64,000 nt of DNA from Pontibacterium sinense (GTDB lineage Bacteria; Pseudomonadota; Gammaproteobacteria; Pseudomonadales; Balneatricaceae), in assembly GCF_015209595.1 (NCBI RefSeq), contig NZ_JADEYS010000007.1, positions 62,001 to 126,000 of the forward strand, written 5' to 3'. Position numbers and translations under genes: made by a program. Below the pieces are notes generated by a model. That model did no database searches and was not told the DNA's origin. It saw only the letters and a list, made by a program, of their open reading frames with translations. This document shows positions 9,103 through 17,883 of this stretch, piece by piece. Each line of letters opens with the position of its first letter. Within the stretch, counting starts at the first letter, position 1.

Positions 9103-10090
9103 TCTTCTATGGTTACAGTCCGGTGGCTGTGGTGGTTGTAGCATGTCATTGTTGAATGCTGAATCGCCAGACCTGATGACCCTGTTGGATGCAGCAGGTA
9201 TCGAGCTCCTCTGGCATCCTTCACTGAGTGAACAGACCGGCAGTGAAGTGATTGCACTACTCGAAGCAATCATCGACGGAGAGCAGGCGCTGGATCTGTT
9301 GTGTATTGAAGGTTCCATGATGATGGGGCCGCACGGTACAGGGCGTTTTCATATGCTAGGAGGCACGGGTAAGCCGATGATCCATTGGGTGCGCGAGCTG
9401 GCTGAAAAAGCGAAATACACGTTAGCAGTGGGGTCTTGTGCTGCATACGGAGGCATTACAGCAGCAGGCAGCAACCATACCGATGCGACGGGCCTGCAAT
9501 ATGACGGTGAACTACCTGGCGGGCTGTTGGGTGAGAGTTACCGCTCATCAGAGCACTTTAAGGTTATTAACATCGCTGGCTGTCCGACCCACCCGGATTG
9601 GGTTACGGAAACGCTGATCAGTATTGCCTTGGGTGAGCATGGGGAGTCGAACCTTGATAGCTTGGGTCGTCCACGGATGTATGCCGATCAACTTGTTCAT
9701 CACGGTTGTAGTCGTAATGAATATTATGAGTACAAAGCCAGCGCGACCGCCCCGGGTGAACGCGGTTGTATGATGGAAAATATGGGTTGTCTGGGAACTC
9801 AGGCACATGCTGATTGCAATATTCGCGACTGGAACGGTCATGGCTCTTGTACCAGCGGCGGTTATGCGTGTATCAACTGTACCGCACCAGAGTTTGAAGA
9901 ACCGGGTCACAGCTTTACCAAAACTCCTAAGATTGCAGGTATCCCTGTCGGTCTCCCTACGGACATGCCTAAGGCATGGTTTGTTGCGCTGGCATCCCTG
10001 TCAAAAGCCGCGACGCCTGAGCGTTTAAAAGAAAACGCTACATCGGAACAATTGATCTATCCGCCCACCATACATAAACGCAAAGGTTAA
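9095..10090 (+). CDS. hupU: Regulatory [NiFe]-hydrogenase small subunit (H2 sensor)
   Basis: The iron-sulfur subunit of the cytosolic H2-sensing hydrogenase. It starts at GTG 9095 with GAGGAG 7 nt upstream, overlapping the hupT stop. It has no Tat signal peptide, unlike the HupS enzyme subunit at 41.9 kb; this is the usual difference between sensor and respiratory small subunits. Cluster ligands are visible: CGGCSMSL near residue 9-12, GSCAAYGG, GCPTHPDW, HHGCSRNEYYEY, and a C-terminal Cys-rich stretch with MENMGCLG, ADCN, GSCTSGGYACINC. The proximal-cluster region has C-GG-C rather than the CTCC of the O2-tolerant enzyme. Length of 331 residues fits HupU/HoxB. Confidence 0.95.
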   Translation: MPNLLWLQSGGCGGCSMSLLNAESPDLMTLLDAAGIELLWHPSLSEQTGSEVIALLEAIIDGEQALDLLCIEGSMMMGPHGTGRFHMLGGTGKPMIHWVRELAEKAKYTLAVGSCAAYGGITAAGSNHTDATGLQYDGELPGGLLGESYRSSEHFKVINIAGCPTHPDWVTETLISIALGEHGESNLDSLGRPRMYADQLVHHGCSRNEYYEYKASATAPGERGCMMENMGCLGTQAHADCNIRDWNGHGSCTSGGYACINCTAPEFEEPGHSFTKTPKIAGIPVGLPTDMPKAWFVALASLSKAATPERLKENATSEQLIYPPTIHKRKG

Positions 10091-10103
10091 TCTGAGGACG
10101 TTG

Positions 10104-11555
10104 ATGAGTCGTATTTTAGTAGGCCCGTTTAACCGCGTAGAAGGTGATCTGGAAGTCACTTTGGAGACCGACGGAGATCAGGTGCGAAGTGCACGGGTGA
10201 ATTCTCCATTATATCGAGGGTTTGAACAGATCATGTTGGGCCACAATCCGATGGATGCGCTGGTCTACACACCGAGGATCTGTGGAATCTGTTCGGTAAG
10301 TCAGTCCGTCGCGTGTGCGCATGCTTTAGCGGATTTGATGCAGGTAGAGATGCCGGAGAATGGCCTGCATTGTACGAATTTAGTTCTCGCCAATGAGAAT
10401 ATGACGGACCTGCTAACCCACTTCTATCTGTTCTTCATGCCTGACTTTGCCCGTCCGGTATATGCCGGTGAAGATTGGTTTGAAATGATCGAGAAGCGCT
10501 TTAAAGCCACGAAAGGGGATGCAACCCGCGTGATGTTGCCCGCGCGGGCAGATTTTCTGCACCTGATGGGGTTGCTGGCCGGAAAGTGGCCACACACACT
10601 CAGTTTGCAGCCGGGTGGTACGACCAAACCTGTTGAACCACAAGAACGCATCAAACTTCTGACCATTATTGCGGGATTTCGTCGTTTTCTGGAGACGGAG
10701 CTTTTTGGTGATGATTTACAGGTGATTGCTAGCCTGACATCTGTGACTGAGTTAGAGCAATGGCGCCTTCAGAAACCGTGGTATAGCAGTGACTTCCGAG
10801 CATTTTTACACCTAAGCGAGCAGCTTAATCTTCAGCGCTTAGGTCGAGCGACAGATCAGTTCCTGAGTTATGGTACTTATCCGCAGTCCAGCGGGAAGGT
10901 CTTTAAATCAGGTGTCTATCTGGGAGGTGAGCACTTACCGTTAAGCAGTGTTGCGATCACTGAAGACGTATCACATTCGTGGTTAGAGGGCGGAAGCAAG
11001 CCTCGCCACCCTTCCGTTGGTATTACGATTCCGTCGCTTGAAAACGAAGCCGGTTACAGTTGGTGTAAGTCGCCCCGTCTCAATGACCAGGTGGTAGAAG
11101 TCGGAGCTTTAGCTCGCCAGGTGATCAATGACCATCCGCTCGCTCATAGTCTGATTCTGGAAAATGGAGGCAATGTCCACAGCCGTATCGTTGCGCGCTT
11201 ATTGGAGTTGGCCATTGTTGTTCCTAAGATGGAAGCTTGGGCGAAATCGATCGATCCAAAAGCGCCGTTTTGCAATCATGCAGAAATGCCGGATAACGGT
11301 TCAGGTACAGGTATGATTGAAGCCGCTCGTGGTGCTTTAGGGCATTGGTTAGAAGTGAAGAAAGGTAAGATTCACCGTTATCAGATTATCGCTCCGACGA
11401 CCTGGAACTTCTCTCCGCGTGATCAGCAGGAGACGCCGGGTGCATTGGAGCAAGCGCTGGCGGGAACACCGATCAGAAAGGGAGAAACGGAACCCGTCGC
11501 AGTACAGCATGTAGTGAGATCGTTTGATCCTTGCATGGCCTGTACGGTGCATTGA
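10104..11555 (+). CDS. hupV: Regulatory [NiFe]-hydrogenase large subunit (H2 sensor)
   Basis: Carries the NiFe(CN)2CO site that binds H2 in the sensor complex with HupU. Start ATG 10104 with GAGGA just upstream; the in-frame TTG at 10101 is less likely. The N-terminal metal motif is RICGICSVSQSVACAH and the C-terminal motif is DPCMACTVH, where the stop follows the His directly. There is thus no C-terminal extension, so no maturation protease is needed. That is the hallmark of H2-sensing large subunits and separates this protein from HupL at 43.0-44.8 kb, which keeps a tail. It follows hupU by 13 nt. Confidence 0.95.
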   Translation: MSRILVGPFNRVEGDLEVTLETDGDQVRSARVNSPLYRGFEQIMLGHNPMDALVYTPRICGICSVSQSVACAHALADLMQVEMPENGLHCTNLVLANENMTDLLTHFYLFFMPDFARPVYAGEDWFEMIEKRFKATKGDATRVMLPARADFLHLMGLLAGKWPHTLSLQPGGTTKPVEPQERIKLLTIIAGFRRFLETELFGDDLQVIASLTSVTELEQWRLQKPWYSSDFRAFLHLSEQLNLQRLGRATDQFLSYGTYPQSSGKVFKSGVYLGGEHLPLSSVAITEDVSHSWLEGGSKPRHPSVGITIPSLENEAGYSWCKSPRLNDQVVEVGALARQVINDHPLAHSLILENGGNVHSRIVARLLELAIVVPKMEAWAKSIDPKAPFCNHAEMPDNGSGTGMIEAARGALGHWLEVKKGKIHRYQIIAPTTWNFSPRDQQETPGALEQALAGTPIRKGETEPVAVQHVVRSFDPCMACTVH

Positions 11556-11831
11556 AGGCGATTGATATGTGGACGGCCTTCTTCTTTGTTTGAATAGGGC
11601 GTTGTTCAATGCGCTATGACGCTTTTAAAGGAAAAATAATCGCGTATTATCCGTAATCTATCGGGCTGAATTTTCGATGCGTTTTCAGATGAAATATGCC
11701 CTCTAATACATGAAGTTGTTTTGACCTGTTAGAACGTCGCTTTGCATAAGGGCGTTACTTTCTGAAGACGAGCAGCCGGATATCAGGGAAGAGATGTGGT
11801 TGCAGAAGTTAAAGCGGGAAATAGGGACGTT

Positions 11832-13952
11832 ATGCAAAATACTATTTATGGATTTATCGTCAGCTTGCTCTTCATATCAGCACTGAGTTTTTCAGAGGAT
11901 GGAATTGCTGATGAAGAAGTTGACTACTCCCTGGAGAGTGCTTATTTCTCAACTATCGCATCCGGTCACTTAGAGGCAGTCAGAAAAGCACCCGGTGTAG
12001 TGAGTGTCATCACGGCCGCAGATATCGCTTCTATGGGCGCGACTCATCTTGATGAAGTGTTGGAAACTGTTCCCGGTTTACATGTTTTGAGGTCTGACCT
12101 AAGCCGGCTGGAGCCTGTGTATAGTATTCGTGGCCTCCAGAGCGGTTTTAATCCGCAGGTTCTCGTTTTATTTAATGGTATTGAATTAAAAAATACATTA
12201 AGTGAAGGTCTTCCATCTGCATTCCATTTGCCTCTAAATTCGATAGAACGTATAGAAATAATAAAAGGTGCTGGATCGGCACTTTATGGTGCAAATGCGT
12301 ATTCTGGTGTCATTAATATAATCCCAAAACGTGTCCGAGATTATATGCCTGCTATTACACAGATTAGAGTCGGTAGTTTTAATAGTAAGGAGCTTACATT
12401 TCAGTACAGGAAAGAAAATGTTCAGGGTGCTGGAATGTTTTTTTCAATGGAGCAGCAAGTAAGTGGCGGTGATAGTCGACGTATTATTGACCGGGATTTA
12501 CAAGCCAGTATTGATCAACAGATGGGAACTAAGTCTTCATTGGCTTCAGGTGGGCTGAATACGGATTATTCGGTTACAAACATCCTTTTGAATATTGAGA
12601 ATGACGAATGGAGCTGGAATAACTGGTTTTGGCAAAATAAGGACGCTGGGACAGGTCAAGGTGTTGCTCGGGCTTTAGACAATCAAGGCTATGTCGATTC
12701 AAGCTCTTACATATCGCATCTTCAATACAAATCGATTATAGATTTTGAGAGTTCAATAGAAAGTAATATTGGATATCATTATTTAGATGCGGAAAGCCTT
12801 TTTAAACTTTTCCCCAATGGAAGCCTCATTCCAATTGGTAAAGACGGAAACCCTTTTACACCACTTAGTCATCCTGTGCTCTTTGAGGATGGAGTAATCG
12901 GGGCGCCAGAGTACAATGCGCATAAAGTCATTGCAGATGTAACTTACCAGTATATCGGTTTCGAAGACCAAATTTGGCGATCTCAAGTTGGATTTCAGTA
13001 CACATCCTTTGAAACATCAGAACGTAAAAACTATGGTCCAGGTGTTCTGGATGGAACGGTTTCACCCATCCATGGTGATTTAACCGATGTGACGGATTTG
13101 CCTTACGTATTTCTTGAGGATCAGGAGCGACGTAACGTATTTTTTGCCGTTCAAAATCAATGGTATTTTCATCCCGAATGGACATTAACGGTGGGTGGAC
13201 GTTGGGATAGATATTCTGAATTTGGGAGTATATTTAACCCTAGACTGGGGCTTGTCTGGGAGCCGCGTCATGATTTCACTGGTAAGTTGCTGTACGGTGA
13301 GGCATTTAGAGCGCCGTCGTTTAGTGAGTTATATATGAAAAATAATCCCAGTGGGATTGGTTCTTCGTCCTTACTGCCTGAGCGAATTAAAACCTATGAA
13401 ATCGTGGCTGATTATCAGGTCGCACCCTCTCTAAGGCTCATTAATAGTGTGTACTTCTACAAAGCTGAAGACCTTATCGAAAACAAATTGGTTGGAAGTG
13501 TCTATCAGTTTCAGAATGCTGCGCAACAGGAAGGTTACGGGCTGGAGATCGAGGCACAATGGGCGCTCAGTTCTCAACTGAAGCTAAAGGGACAATATAG
13601 TTATCAGCATAGTGAAAATACTGACACCGGAGAGGTTATTGCTGATGTACCAAACCATACAGGGTATCTATCCATAGATTATAAGATGCTGAATGGCTGG
13701 GCGCTCCATCTGAATAATCACTGGATTGGTTCCAGTGTGCGTGAGCGTACTGATACACGCGACAAGCTAAGTGGTTATGCATGGAGTACGCTAAAAGTGT
13801 CTAAAGCGTTTGAGCAACGTAATTTAGAGACGGCTGTTATTGTTAAAAACCTCTTTGATGAAAACGCCCGCACACCCTCGTCACCTATTATTCCAGGGGA
13901 CTATCCGTTAGAAGGCCGTAGTATCTGGGCTGAAATCACATACTCATTTTGA
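11832..13952 (+). CDS. TonB-dependent outer-membrane receptor
   Basis: A 706-residue outer-membrane transporter driven by TonB. Start ATG 11832 gives a clean signal peptide (MQNTIYGFIVSLLFISALSFS, cleavage near GIADEE) with AGGGA upstream; an in-frame GTG at 11796 would put 12 charged residues before it. The plug domain (about 50-170) contains PGVVSVITAADI, DEVLETVPG, SIRGLQSG and ERIEIIKGAGSALYGANAYSGVINI. The remaining two thirds is the beta barrel, ending in the usual aromatic residue (EITYSF). The DNA is clearly more AT-rich and uses more A/T-ending codons than the hydrogenase genes on either side. No riboswitch or Fur box is evident to me, and the ligand is unknown. Its position right after the H2 sensor could hint at metal uptake, but nothing in the protein shows it. 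Confidence 0.93.
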   Translation: MQNTIYGFIVSLLFISALSFSEDGIADEEVDYSLESAYFSTIASGHLEAVRKAPGVVSVITAADIASMGATHLDEVLETVPGLHVLRSDLSRLEPVYSIRGLQSGFNPQVLVLFNGIELKNTLSEGLPSAFHLPLNSIERIEIIKGAGSALYGANAYSGVINIIPKRVRDYMPAITQIRVGSFNSKELTFQYRKENVQGAGMFFSMEQQVSGGDSRRIIDRDLQASIDQQMGTKSSLASGGLNTDYSVTNILLNIENDEWSWNNWFWQNKDAGTGQGVARALDNQGYVDSSSYISHLQYKSIIDFESSIESNIGYHYLDAESLFKLFPNGSLIPIGKDGNPFTPLSHPVLFEDGVIGAPEYNAHKVIADVTYQYIGFEDQIWRSQVGFQYTSFETSERKNYGPGVLDGTVSPIHGDLTDVTDLPYVFLEDQERRNVFFAVQNQWYFHPEWTLTVGGRWDRYSEFGSIFNPRLGLVWEPRHDFTGKLLYGEAFRAPSFSELYMKNNPSGIGSSSLLPERIKTYEIVADYQVAPSLRLINSVYFYKAEDLIENKLVGSVYQFQNAAQQEGYGLEIEAQWALSSQLKLKGQYSYQHSENTDTGEVIADVPNHTGYLSIDYKMLNGWALHLNNHWIGSSVRERTDTRDKLSGYAWSTLKVSKAFEQRNLETAVIVKNLFDENARTPSSPIIPGDYPLEGRSIWAEITYSF

Positions 13953-13983
13953 GCGTGAAATACGCAGATTAAATGTCATATAG

Positions 13984-14004
13984 GGGCGGATAGTCTATCC
14001 GCCC
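13984..14004. terminator. Perfect inverted repeat between two convergent genes
   Basis: GGGCGGATAG and CTATCCGCCC form a perfect 10-bp palindrome around one base. It lies 30 nt after the receptor stop and 12 nt before the stop of the facing small gene. There is no T-run on either side, so it may be a weak bidirectional terminator or a stabilising 3-prime hairpin. Confidence 0.55.
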
Positions 14005-14015
14005 GCCCATGCTGA

Positions 14016-14333
14016 TTATGCCAACAGACCCTGCAGTTCAGTTGCAGTCGCTTCCTTCAACAGTTGTTCTACGGTTTGTCCCTGCTGTGATCGTTCGAGG
14101 CAGATAAAACGATTATTTCCTCGATTGTCTCGATATTCGATATAGATAAACCAGACGTTGTTAAGAGATTGATTGGAATCCTTACGTTTACCTTCGGCTA
14201 GCCAGATCTTAAGTGGGCGTAGGCTATGTATATGTCGTCGGGTATAGGTACGGTTATACGTATTATTGCTTGGCTGTGTTGATGCTGGAAACAGTTCGGA
14301 ATCAACGGCGGTAAGAGTGTGTGCTTCAAACAT
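14016..14333 (-). CDS. Small protein of unknown function, 105 residues
   Basis: I do not recognise this family. Start ATG 14333 is chosen because GGGAG stands 7-11 nt upstream; the longer open frame to 14516 adds a low-quality N-terminus. The protein has a polar N-terminus, a basic middle (RTYTRRHIHSLRPLKIWLAEGKRKDS), a beta-rich segment (VWFIYIEYRDNRGNNRFICLER) and a C-terminal helix ending ELQGLLA. The middle reads like a small beta-sheet domain, perhaps binding nucleic acid, but this is only a guess. No signal peptide or membrane helix. It faces the TonB receptor gene and is divergent from the AraC regulator. Confidence 0.6.
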   Translation of the reverse strand: MFEAHTLTAVDSELFPASTQPSNNTYNRTYTRRHIHSLRPLKIWLAEGKRKDSNQSLNNVWFIYIEYRDNRGNNRFICLERSQQGQTVEQLLKEATATELQGLLA

Positions 14334-14578
14334 GAGATGCTCCCATAAGGTTATGAGAGCTGACGTTGGAGGGCGACCTGATTTATTGTCGGTTCGACCA
14401 CATCGCTGGAATAACAGCAAACCACCTTGCCCAGGTTGGCAGGTTGGCGAGGACGTCAGCCCTTCTCTTGATGTATTTAGAACTGATACTTTACTGGGAA
14501 AGAGCACGGCTAGCAAGCTGGTCCTGCTAACTTAGAATATGATGCCCGAATAAAACCGTTATCGAGGTAGGAGAACGA

Positions 14579-15424
14579 ATGAGGCTGGGGAATTCGGTAA
14601 GGGATATAGAACAGTACTTTTTTCGCCACTCAGGTTTGCCTCAGATGGAGCTGCGAAGTACAGGGCATAGTACTCAGGGTTACAAGGCTCACAGTCACAA
14701 GGAGTTTTCAGTTGGCGTGTTGAATGCCGGCACCACATGCCTGTCATACGATGGTCAGGAACGGGTTGTACAGGAGGGAGACCTCGTGATGATTGAACCC
14801 GACAGGATTCATGCCTGTAATCCGATTGATGGCGGCTCGAGGGCGTATCATATGCTCTATATCGACGTTCAGTGGTGCCGGGAAAGGTTGTCGCTGTTAT
14901 ACGGAAAAGCGATCACTCACTTCTGTTGTGATCAGTTTGTAATACGGAGTCCGGCTGCATCAGGTCTATTTATGATGCTCGTTGAGACGCTGCAGAGAGG
15001 GAATGCAAAAGGAGCGGCTCATGTCTTGGATCAGCTAGCCATAACGTTGCTTCTTCAGTACTGTTCGCCAATGCCTGTTTCGTCCAGGAAAAGTGAGCTA
15101 AGTGTACAAATAAAACAAAAATTGATGGCCGATCTCAGCCAGCCTCCGTCTCTGGGCGACTTGGCAGAAGAGTTTGGTTGTGCGAGAGAAACTTTAATCC
15201 GGACGTTTAAAGAATCTTATGGAATTACCCCAAAGTCTTTTGTGAGCAATGCACGGGTGGAAAAGGCAAAACTTTTACTGCGCTCAGGCGCTAGTATTGT
15301 AGATGTTGCGTCTGATATGGGGTTTGCTGATCAGAGCCAGTTCCATCGCGCTTTTGTGAGCTACACGGCGTCCACCCCTCGGCAATATCAACAATCCAGA
15401 TCAATTTCCGACAACCTTTCCTAG
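14579..15424 (+). CDS. AraC-family transcription regulator
   Basis: 281 residues: an N-terminal cupin-type sensing domain (about 20-150; AHSHKEFSVGVL, GDLVMIEPDRIHACNP) and a C-terminal double helix-turn-helix (about 180-275; SLGDLAEEFGCARETLIRTFKESYGITPKSFV and VASDMGFADQSQFHRAFVSYTASTPRQY). AGGAG lies 5 nt before the ATG. The lysE-type exporter gene starts 54 nt after its stop in the same direction, a frequent arrangement in which the regulator controls export of an amino acid or analogue. The inducer is not evident. Confidence 0.92.
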   Translation: MRLGNSVRDIEQYFFRHSGLPQMELRSTGHSTQGYKAHSHKEFSVGVLNAGTTCLSYDGQERVVQEGDLVMIEPDRIHACNPIDGGSRAYHMLYIDVQWCRERLSLLYGKAITHFCCDQFVIRSPAASGLFMMLVETLQRGNAKGAAHVLDQLAITLLLQYCSPMPVSSRKSELSVQIKQKLMADLSQPPSLGDLAEEFGCARETLIRTFKESYGITPKSFVSNARVEKAKLLLRSGASIVDVASDMGFADQSQFHRAFVSYTASTPRQYQQSRSISDNLS

Positions 15425-15478
15425 CATTGGCTCAATAAAGTATCGGTTTCCCCAACTTAGCTGATGCTTAGGATACAT

Positions 15479-16123
15479 ATGACTTCATTGGATTATCTGA
15501 TTCCAGCGGCTTTCCCCGCGCTTGTACTGGCTCACTTTGTTGCATTGCTGAGTCCGGGGCCGGACTTCTTTTTAATCGCAGGAAATGCGATCAGGCATAA
15601 CCTTCGCGGCAGCCGTTTTATCTGCCTGGGGGTGGCGCTGGGTAATGCTGTGTATATCGCTGTGGCGATTCTTGGTTGGAGTGGAATCCGGGACAACCCG
15701 CAGCTCTTTTCTGTGATTGAAACCATTGGGGCGGGTTATCTGTTGTGGATAGGTGTGCAGCTGTTACGAAGTCGTCCACACGCGTTAGCGCTGGGCTCAA
15801 ACGAAAGCCAAGTGCCAGGGCTACTGAAGCAACTGTTTCTGGGGATCAACTCTGCGCTGCTTAATCCGAAAAATGCGCTGTTTTATATGAGCTTAATGGC
15901 CGTTATTTTAGGGCCGGATGTGACGTTATTGCAGCAGATAGTTTGTGGGATTTGGATGGTTTTGGCAGTGTTTCTATGGGATCTCTTTATTGCGGGAGCA
16001 ATTGGCCATCAGAGTGTAAGAGGCGTGCTGAACCGCAAAATACACTGGGTGGAGCGAGGGGCTGGAGCCGTACTGATGAGCTTTGGTGTTGGATTATTGG
16101 TGCAAACCAATGGTCGTGGTTAG
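15479..16123 (+). CDS. LysE/RhtB-family amino-acid exporter
   Basis: An inner-membrane exporter of 214 residues with about six hydrophobic helices. Start ATG 15479 follows AGGA with 5-nt spacing; ATG 15464 upstream has no ribosome site. The N-terminus carries the LysE-family signature LLSPGPDFFLIAGNAIRHNLRGSR (start about residue 24), and the middle has LLWIGVQLLRS and NPKNALFYMSL, all usual for RhtB/LysE proteins. Probably co-transcribed with and controlled by the AraC regulator just upstream. Exported substrate unknown (homoserine, threonine, lysine or other amino acid by family). Confidence 0.9.
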   Translation: MTSLDYLIPAAFPALVLAHFVALLSPGPDFFLIAGNAIRHNLRGSRFICLGVALGNAVYIAVAILGWSGIRDNPQLFSVIETIGAGYLLWIGVQLLRSRPHALALGSNESQVPGLLKQLFLGINSALLNPKNALFYMSLMAVILGPDVTLLQQIVCGIWMVLAVFLWDLFIAGAIGHQSVRGVLNRKIHWVERGAGAVLMSFGVGLLVQTNGRG

Positions 16124-16167
16124 TCTTATCACTCATGTTATGGGTTATCAACGCGCGTGGATATGGG

Positions 16168-16246
16168 GACTCACGAGCACGAGTATGGGCACGTGAGTCT
16201 GCAAGTACACAACACTGGGAATACGGACAAATCGTTTCCCCAGTGT
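16168..16246. terminator. Two consecutive hairpins between convergent genes
   Basis: GACTCACG (16168-16175) pairs with CGTGAGTC (16192-16199), and ACACTGGG (16212-16219) pairs with CCCAGTGT (16239-16246). They sit between the exporter stop and the stop of the facing gene at 16270. No long T-run follows, so they are probable but unproven bidirectional terminators. Confidence 0.45.
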
Positions 16247-16269
16247 GAATACTATGCATTTGGAACTGA

Positions 16270-16809
16270 CTAAATACCGAGCTTTTTTATCACATCTTTC
16301 TTGAATAGAAGCGACTCATTGTCGTCCGGAATTTCGGCGGCCAGCTTATCCAGTGCGGCTTCGAGGTTCAGCACGGAGTTCAGGGTATCTTCACATATAA
16401 ACCCAGCCACCGGACCGATGTATTCTGCCAGACAGTCTTCCAAGATCGATTTTTGTGCATCACTGCACTCGAATACCGGCTCGGGTGTAACGTCTTTGGG
16501 GATCTCTTTAGGCGCAAGATCGGCCAGTGTTTTGATGATCTCATGGGTCGGTGGCAAAGGCGTATGTTGGTCAGTCAGCATGCCTTCCTGGAACTGGTGG
16601 CGTGCATTGCTGATATCAAACATGGCATCCAGTGCTTCGATGCCATGTTTGTTGAAGTAGTAGATGTAGTTGATCTCCCCACCTTCGATGATGACATGGG
16701 CAGAGCGATTACAATCGGTGGAGATAAACAAACTGCCGCTGACTTGCTTTCGGCACAGTTGTTTAATCTCCTCTACGACCTGGCTAAAAGGCAGATAATG
16801 CTGTGACAT
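16270..16809 (-). CDS. Small cytosolic protein, DUF4388/DUF8082-like, paired with Cache-HAMP protein
   Basis: A soluble 179-residue protein. The N-terminal half (about 5-90) reads like the DUF4388 type of domain: SGSLFISTDCNRSAHVIIEGGEINYIYY has the alternating strands and glycine turns of that group. The C-terminal half (about 110-165) has SILEDCLAEYIGPVAGFICED, which I associate with the DUF8082 type. Both are guesses from memory of family patterns. The start ATG 16809 lies 6 nt after the stop of the upstream Cache-HAMP gene, so the two are one transcription unit. A plausible role is the cytoplasmic partner of that receptor, which lacks its own output domain. No enzymatic motif is seen. Confidence 0.75.
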   Translation of the reverse strand: MSQHYLPFSQVVEEIKQLCRKQVSGSLFISTDCNRSAHVIIEGGEINYIYYFNKHGIEALDAMFDISNARHQFQEGMLTDQHTPLPPTHEIIKTLADLAPKEIPKDVTPEPVFECSDAQKSILEDCLAEYIGPVAGFICEDTLNSVLNLEAALDKLAAEIPDDNESLLFKKDVIKKLGI

Positions 16810-16815
16810 AGCAGG

Positions 16816-17883
16816 TTACCTTTCTCGTAGTCGTTCGATTGTAATATGCAGGCTGGTATTCATGCGCTTGATCGCTTTTGCCAGCGCGCCTATTTCGTCC
16901 TCGCGTTCGGTGCCATCGATATCCCCATCTAACTTGCCACGGCTGATTCCGTCTGCGATGACAGTTAGTTTGGCAATCGGGTTGAGCACCAGCTGTCCCA
17001 TCATGATGTAGAGCACCAGAGAGGCAATGATTGCACTGGCAATAGCACCCATGATCGCGTTCTGGCTCAGAGTGTAGGCTTCTGCCATCACTTTCTCTTT
17101 CTCCAGTACCACTCCGATCATCCAGTTGCTGCCGGATAACCCTCGCAGACGACGGTAACTGGTCATCACGGTGTTATCGCCAATCTCCAGCTCTTGCAAT
17201 TCGGAACTCAAGCGGGGCTGCTTACCGGTAAAGAGTGCATTGATCGATTTTCCGTTCAGGCTGGAATTAGGGTGACTGATGATGTCCCCTTTGGAGTTGA
17301 GCAGAAAGGCGTAACCGGTATCGTTAAAGTGCAGGGTATTGACCGCCTCTGACACGGTTTTTAGGCTGAGATCGCCACCGAAGGCTCCTTTAAACTGACG
17401 ACCGTCGTAAATGCCTGCAACCGCTGAAATCAGGATGTCGTTGGTGGCTGAGTCAGCATAAGGGTCCGTTAGGATCGCTCGGTTGTGGTTACGTGCGCGG
17501 TCATACCAAGGGCGTTCGCGGGCATCCCAGTTTTCACCCGGATTCCAGTCCTGATCGTTAGATATCGGTTTACCATCGGTATTCAGACCGCCAAAAACAA
17601 GAATGAACTCTTTCTGCAGGAGCGGGCGATTCATGGTGTTCTGAATAGTCGTCTGGCTAAAGTCGTCGGCGATCGTTTCTGACATCATATTGATGATTGC
17701 CAGTTTGCCGTTCAGCCAGTTGGTGATTTGGTGTGAAAGCGCTACGGTGGCTTCGTTGATACGGTTTTCGGTACGTTCGTAAAGCGCATTTTGCACGGTG
17801 TGGTATTGGGTCCACGCGAACAGGGAAAATGCAATCATGATCACGGCGGAAGTCGCCAGTGGGACTTTATGTGAGATTTTCAA
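16816..17883 (-). CDS. dCache-HAMP membrane sensor without output domain
   Basis: 355 residues built like the front half of a methyl-accepting chemotaxis protein: membrane helix (about 8-28), periplasmic double-Cache domain (about 35-270; WDARERPWYDRA, DPYADSATNDILIS, GDLSLKTVSEAV, GYAFLLNSKGDIISHP), second helix (about 275-300) and a HAMP domain (about 300-352) ending ITIERLRER-stop. The signalling coiled coil normally following HAMP is absent. The DNA after the stop runs straight into the next gene without a remnant of it, so this looks like a designed short receptor rather than a truncation. The start is TTG 17883; no ATG fits the signal-anchor. DPYAD-type Cache domains often bind amino acids. 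Its partner is probably the next gene. Confidence 0.85.
   Translation of the reverse strand: MKISHKVPLATSAVIMIAFSLFAWTQYHTVQNALYERTENRINEATVALSHQITNWLNGKLAIINMMSETIADDFSQTTIQNTMNRPLLQKEFILVFGGLNTDGKPISNDQDWNPGENWDARERPWYDRARNHNRAILTDPYADSATNDILISAVAGIYDGRQFKGAFGGDLSLKTVSEAVNTLHFNDTGYAFLLNSKGDIISHPNSSLNGKSINALFTGKQPRLSSELQELEIGDNTVMTSYRRLRGLSGSNWMIGVVLEKEKVMAEAYTLSQNAIMGAIASAIIASLVLYIMMGQLVLNPIAKLTVIADGISRGKLDGDIDGTEREDEIGALAKAIKRMNTSLHITIERLRER

Noticed and set aside
11556-11831. Cobalamin or other riboswitch before the TonB receptor
   Set aside because: I looked for a B12-box-like conserved core and found none; the region is AT-rich with no stable hairpin evident.
14266-14535. 89-codon plus-strand frame
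   Set aside because: Overlaps the upstream region and N-terminus of the small minus-strand protein, no ribosome site and no recognisable pattern.
16453-16806. 117-codon plus-strand frame
   Set aside because: Antisense to the DUF4388/DUF8082-like gene.
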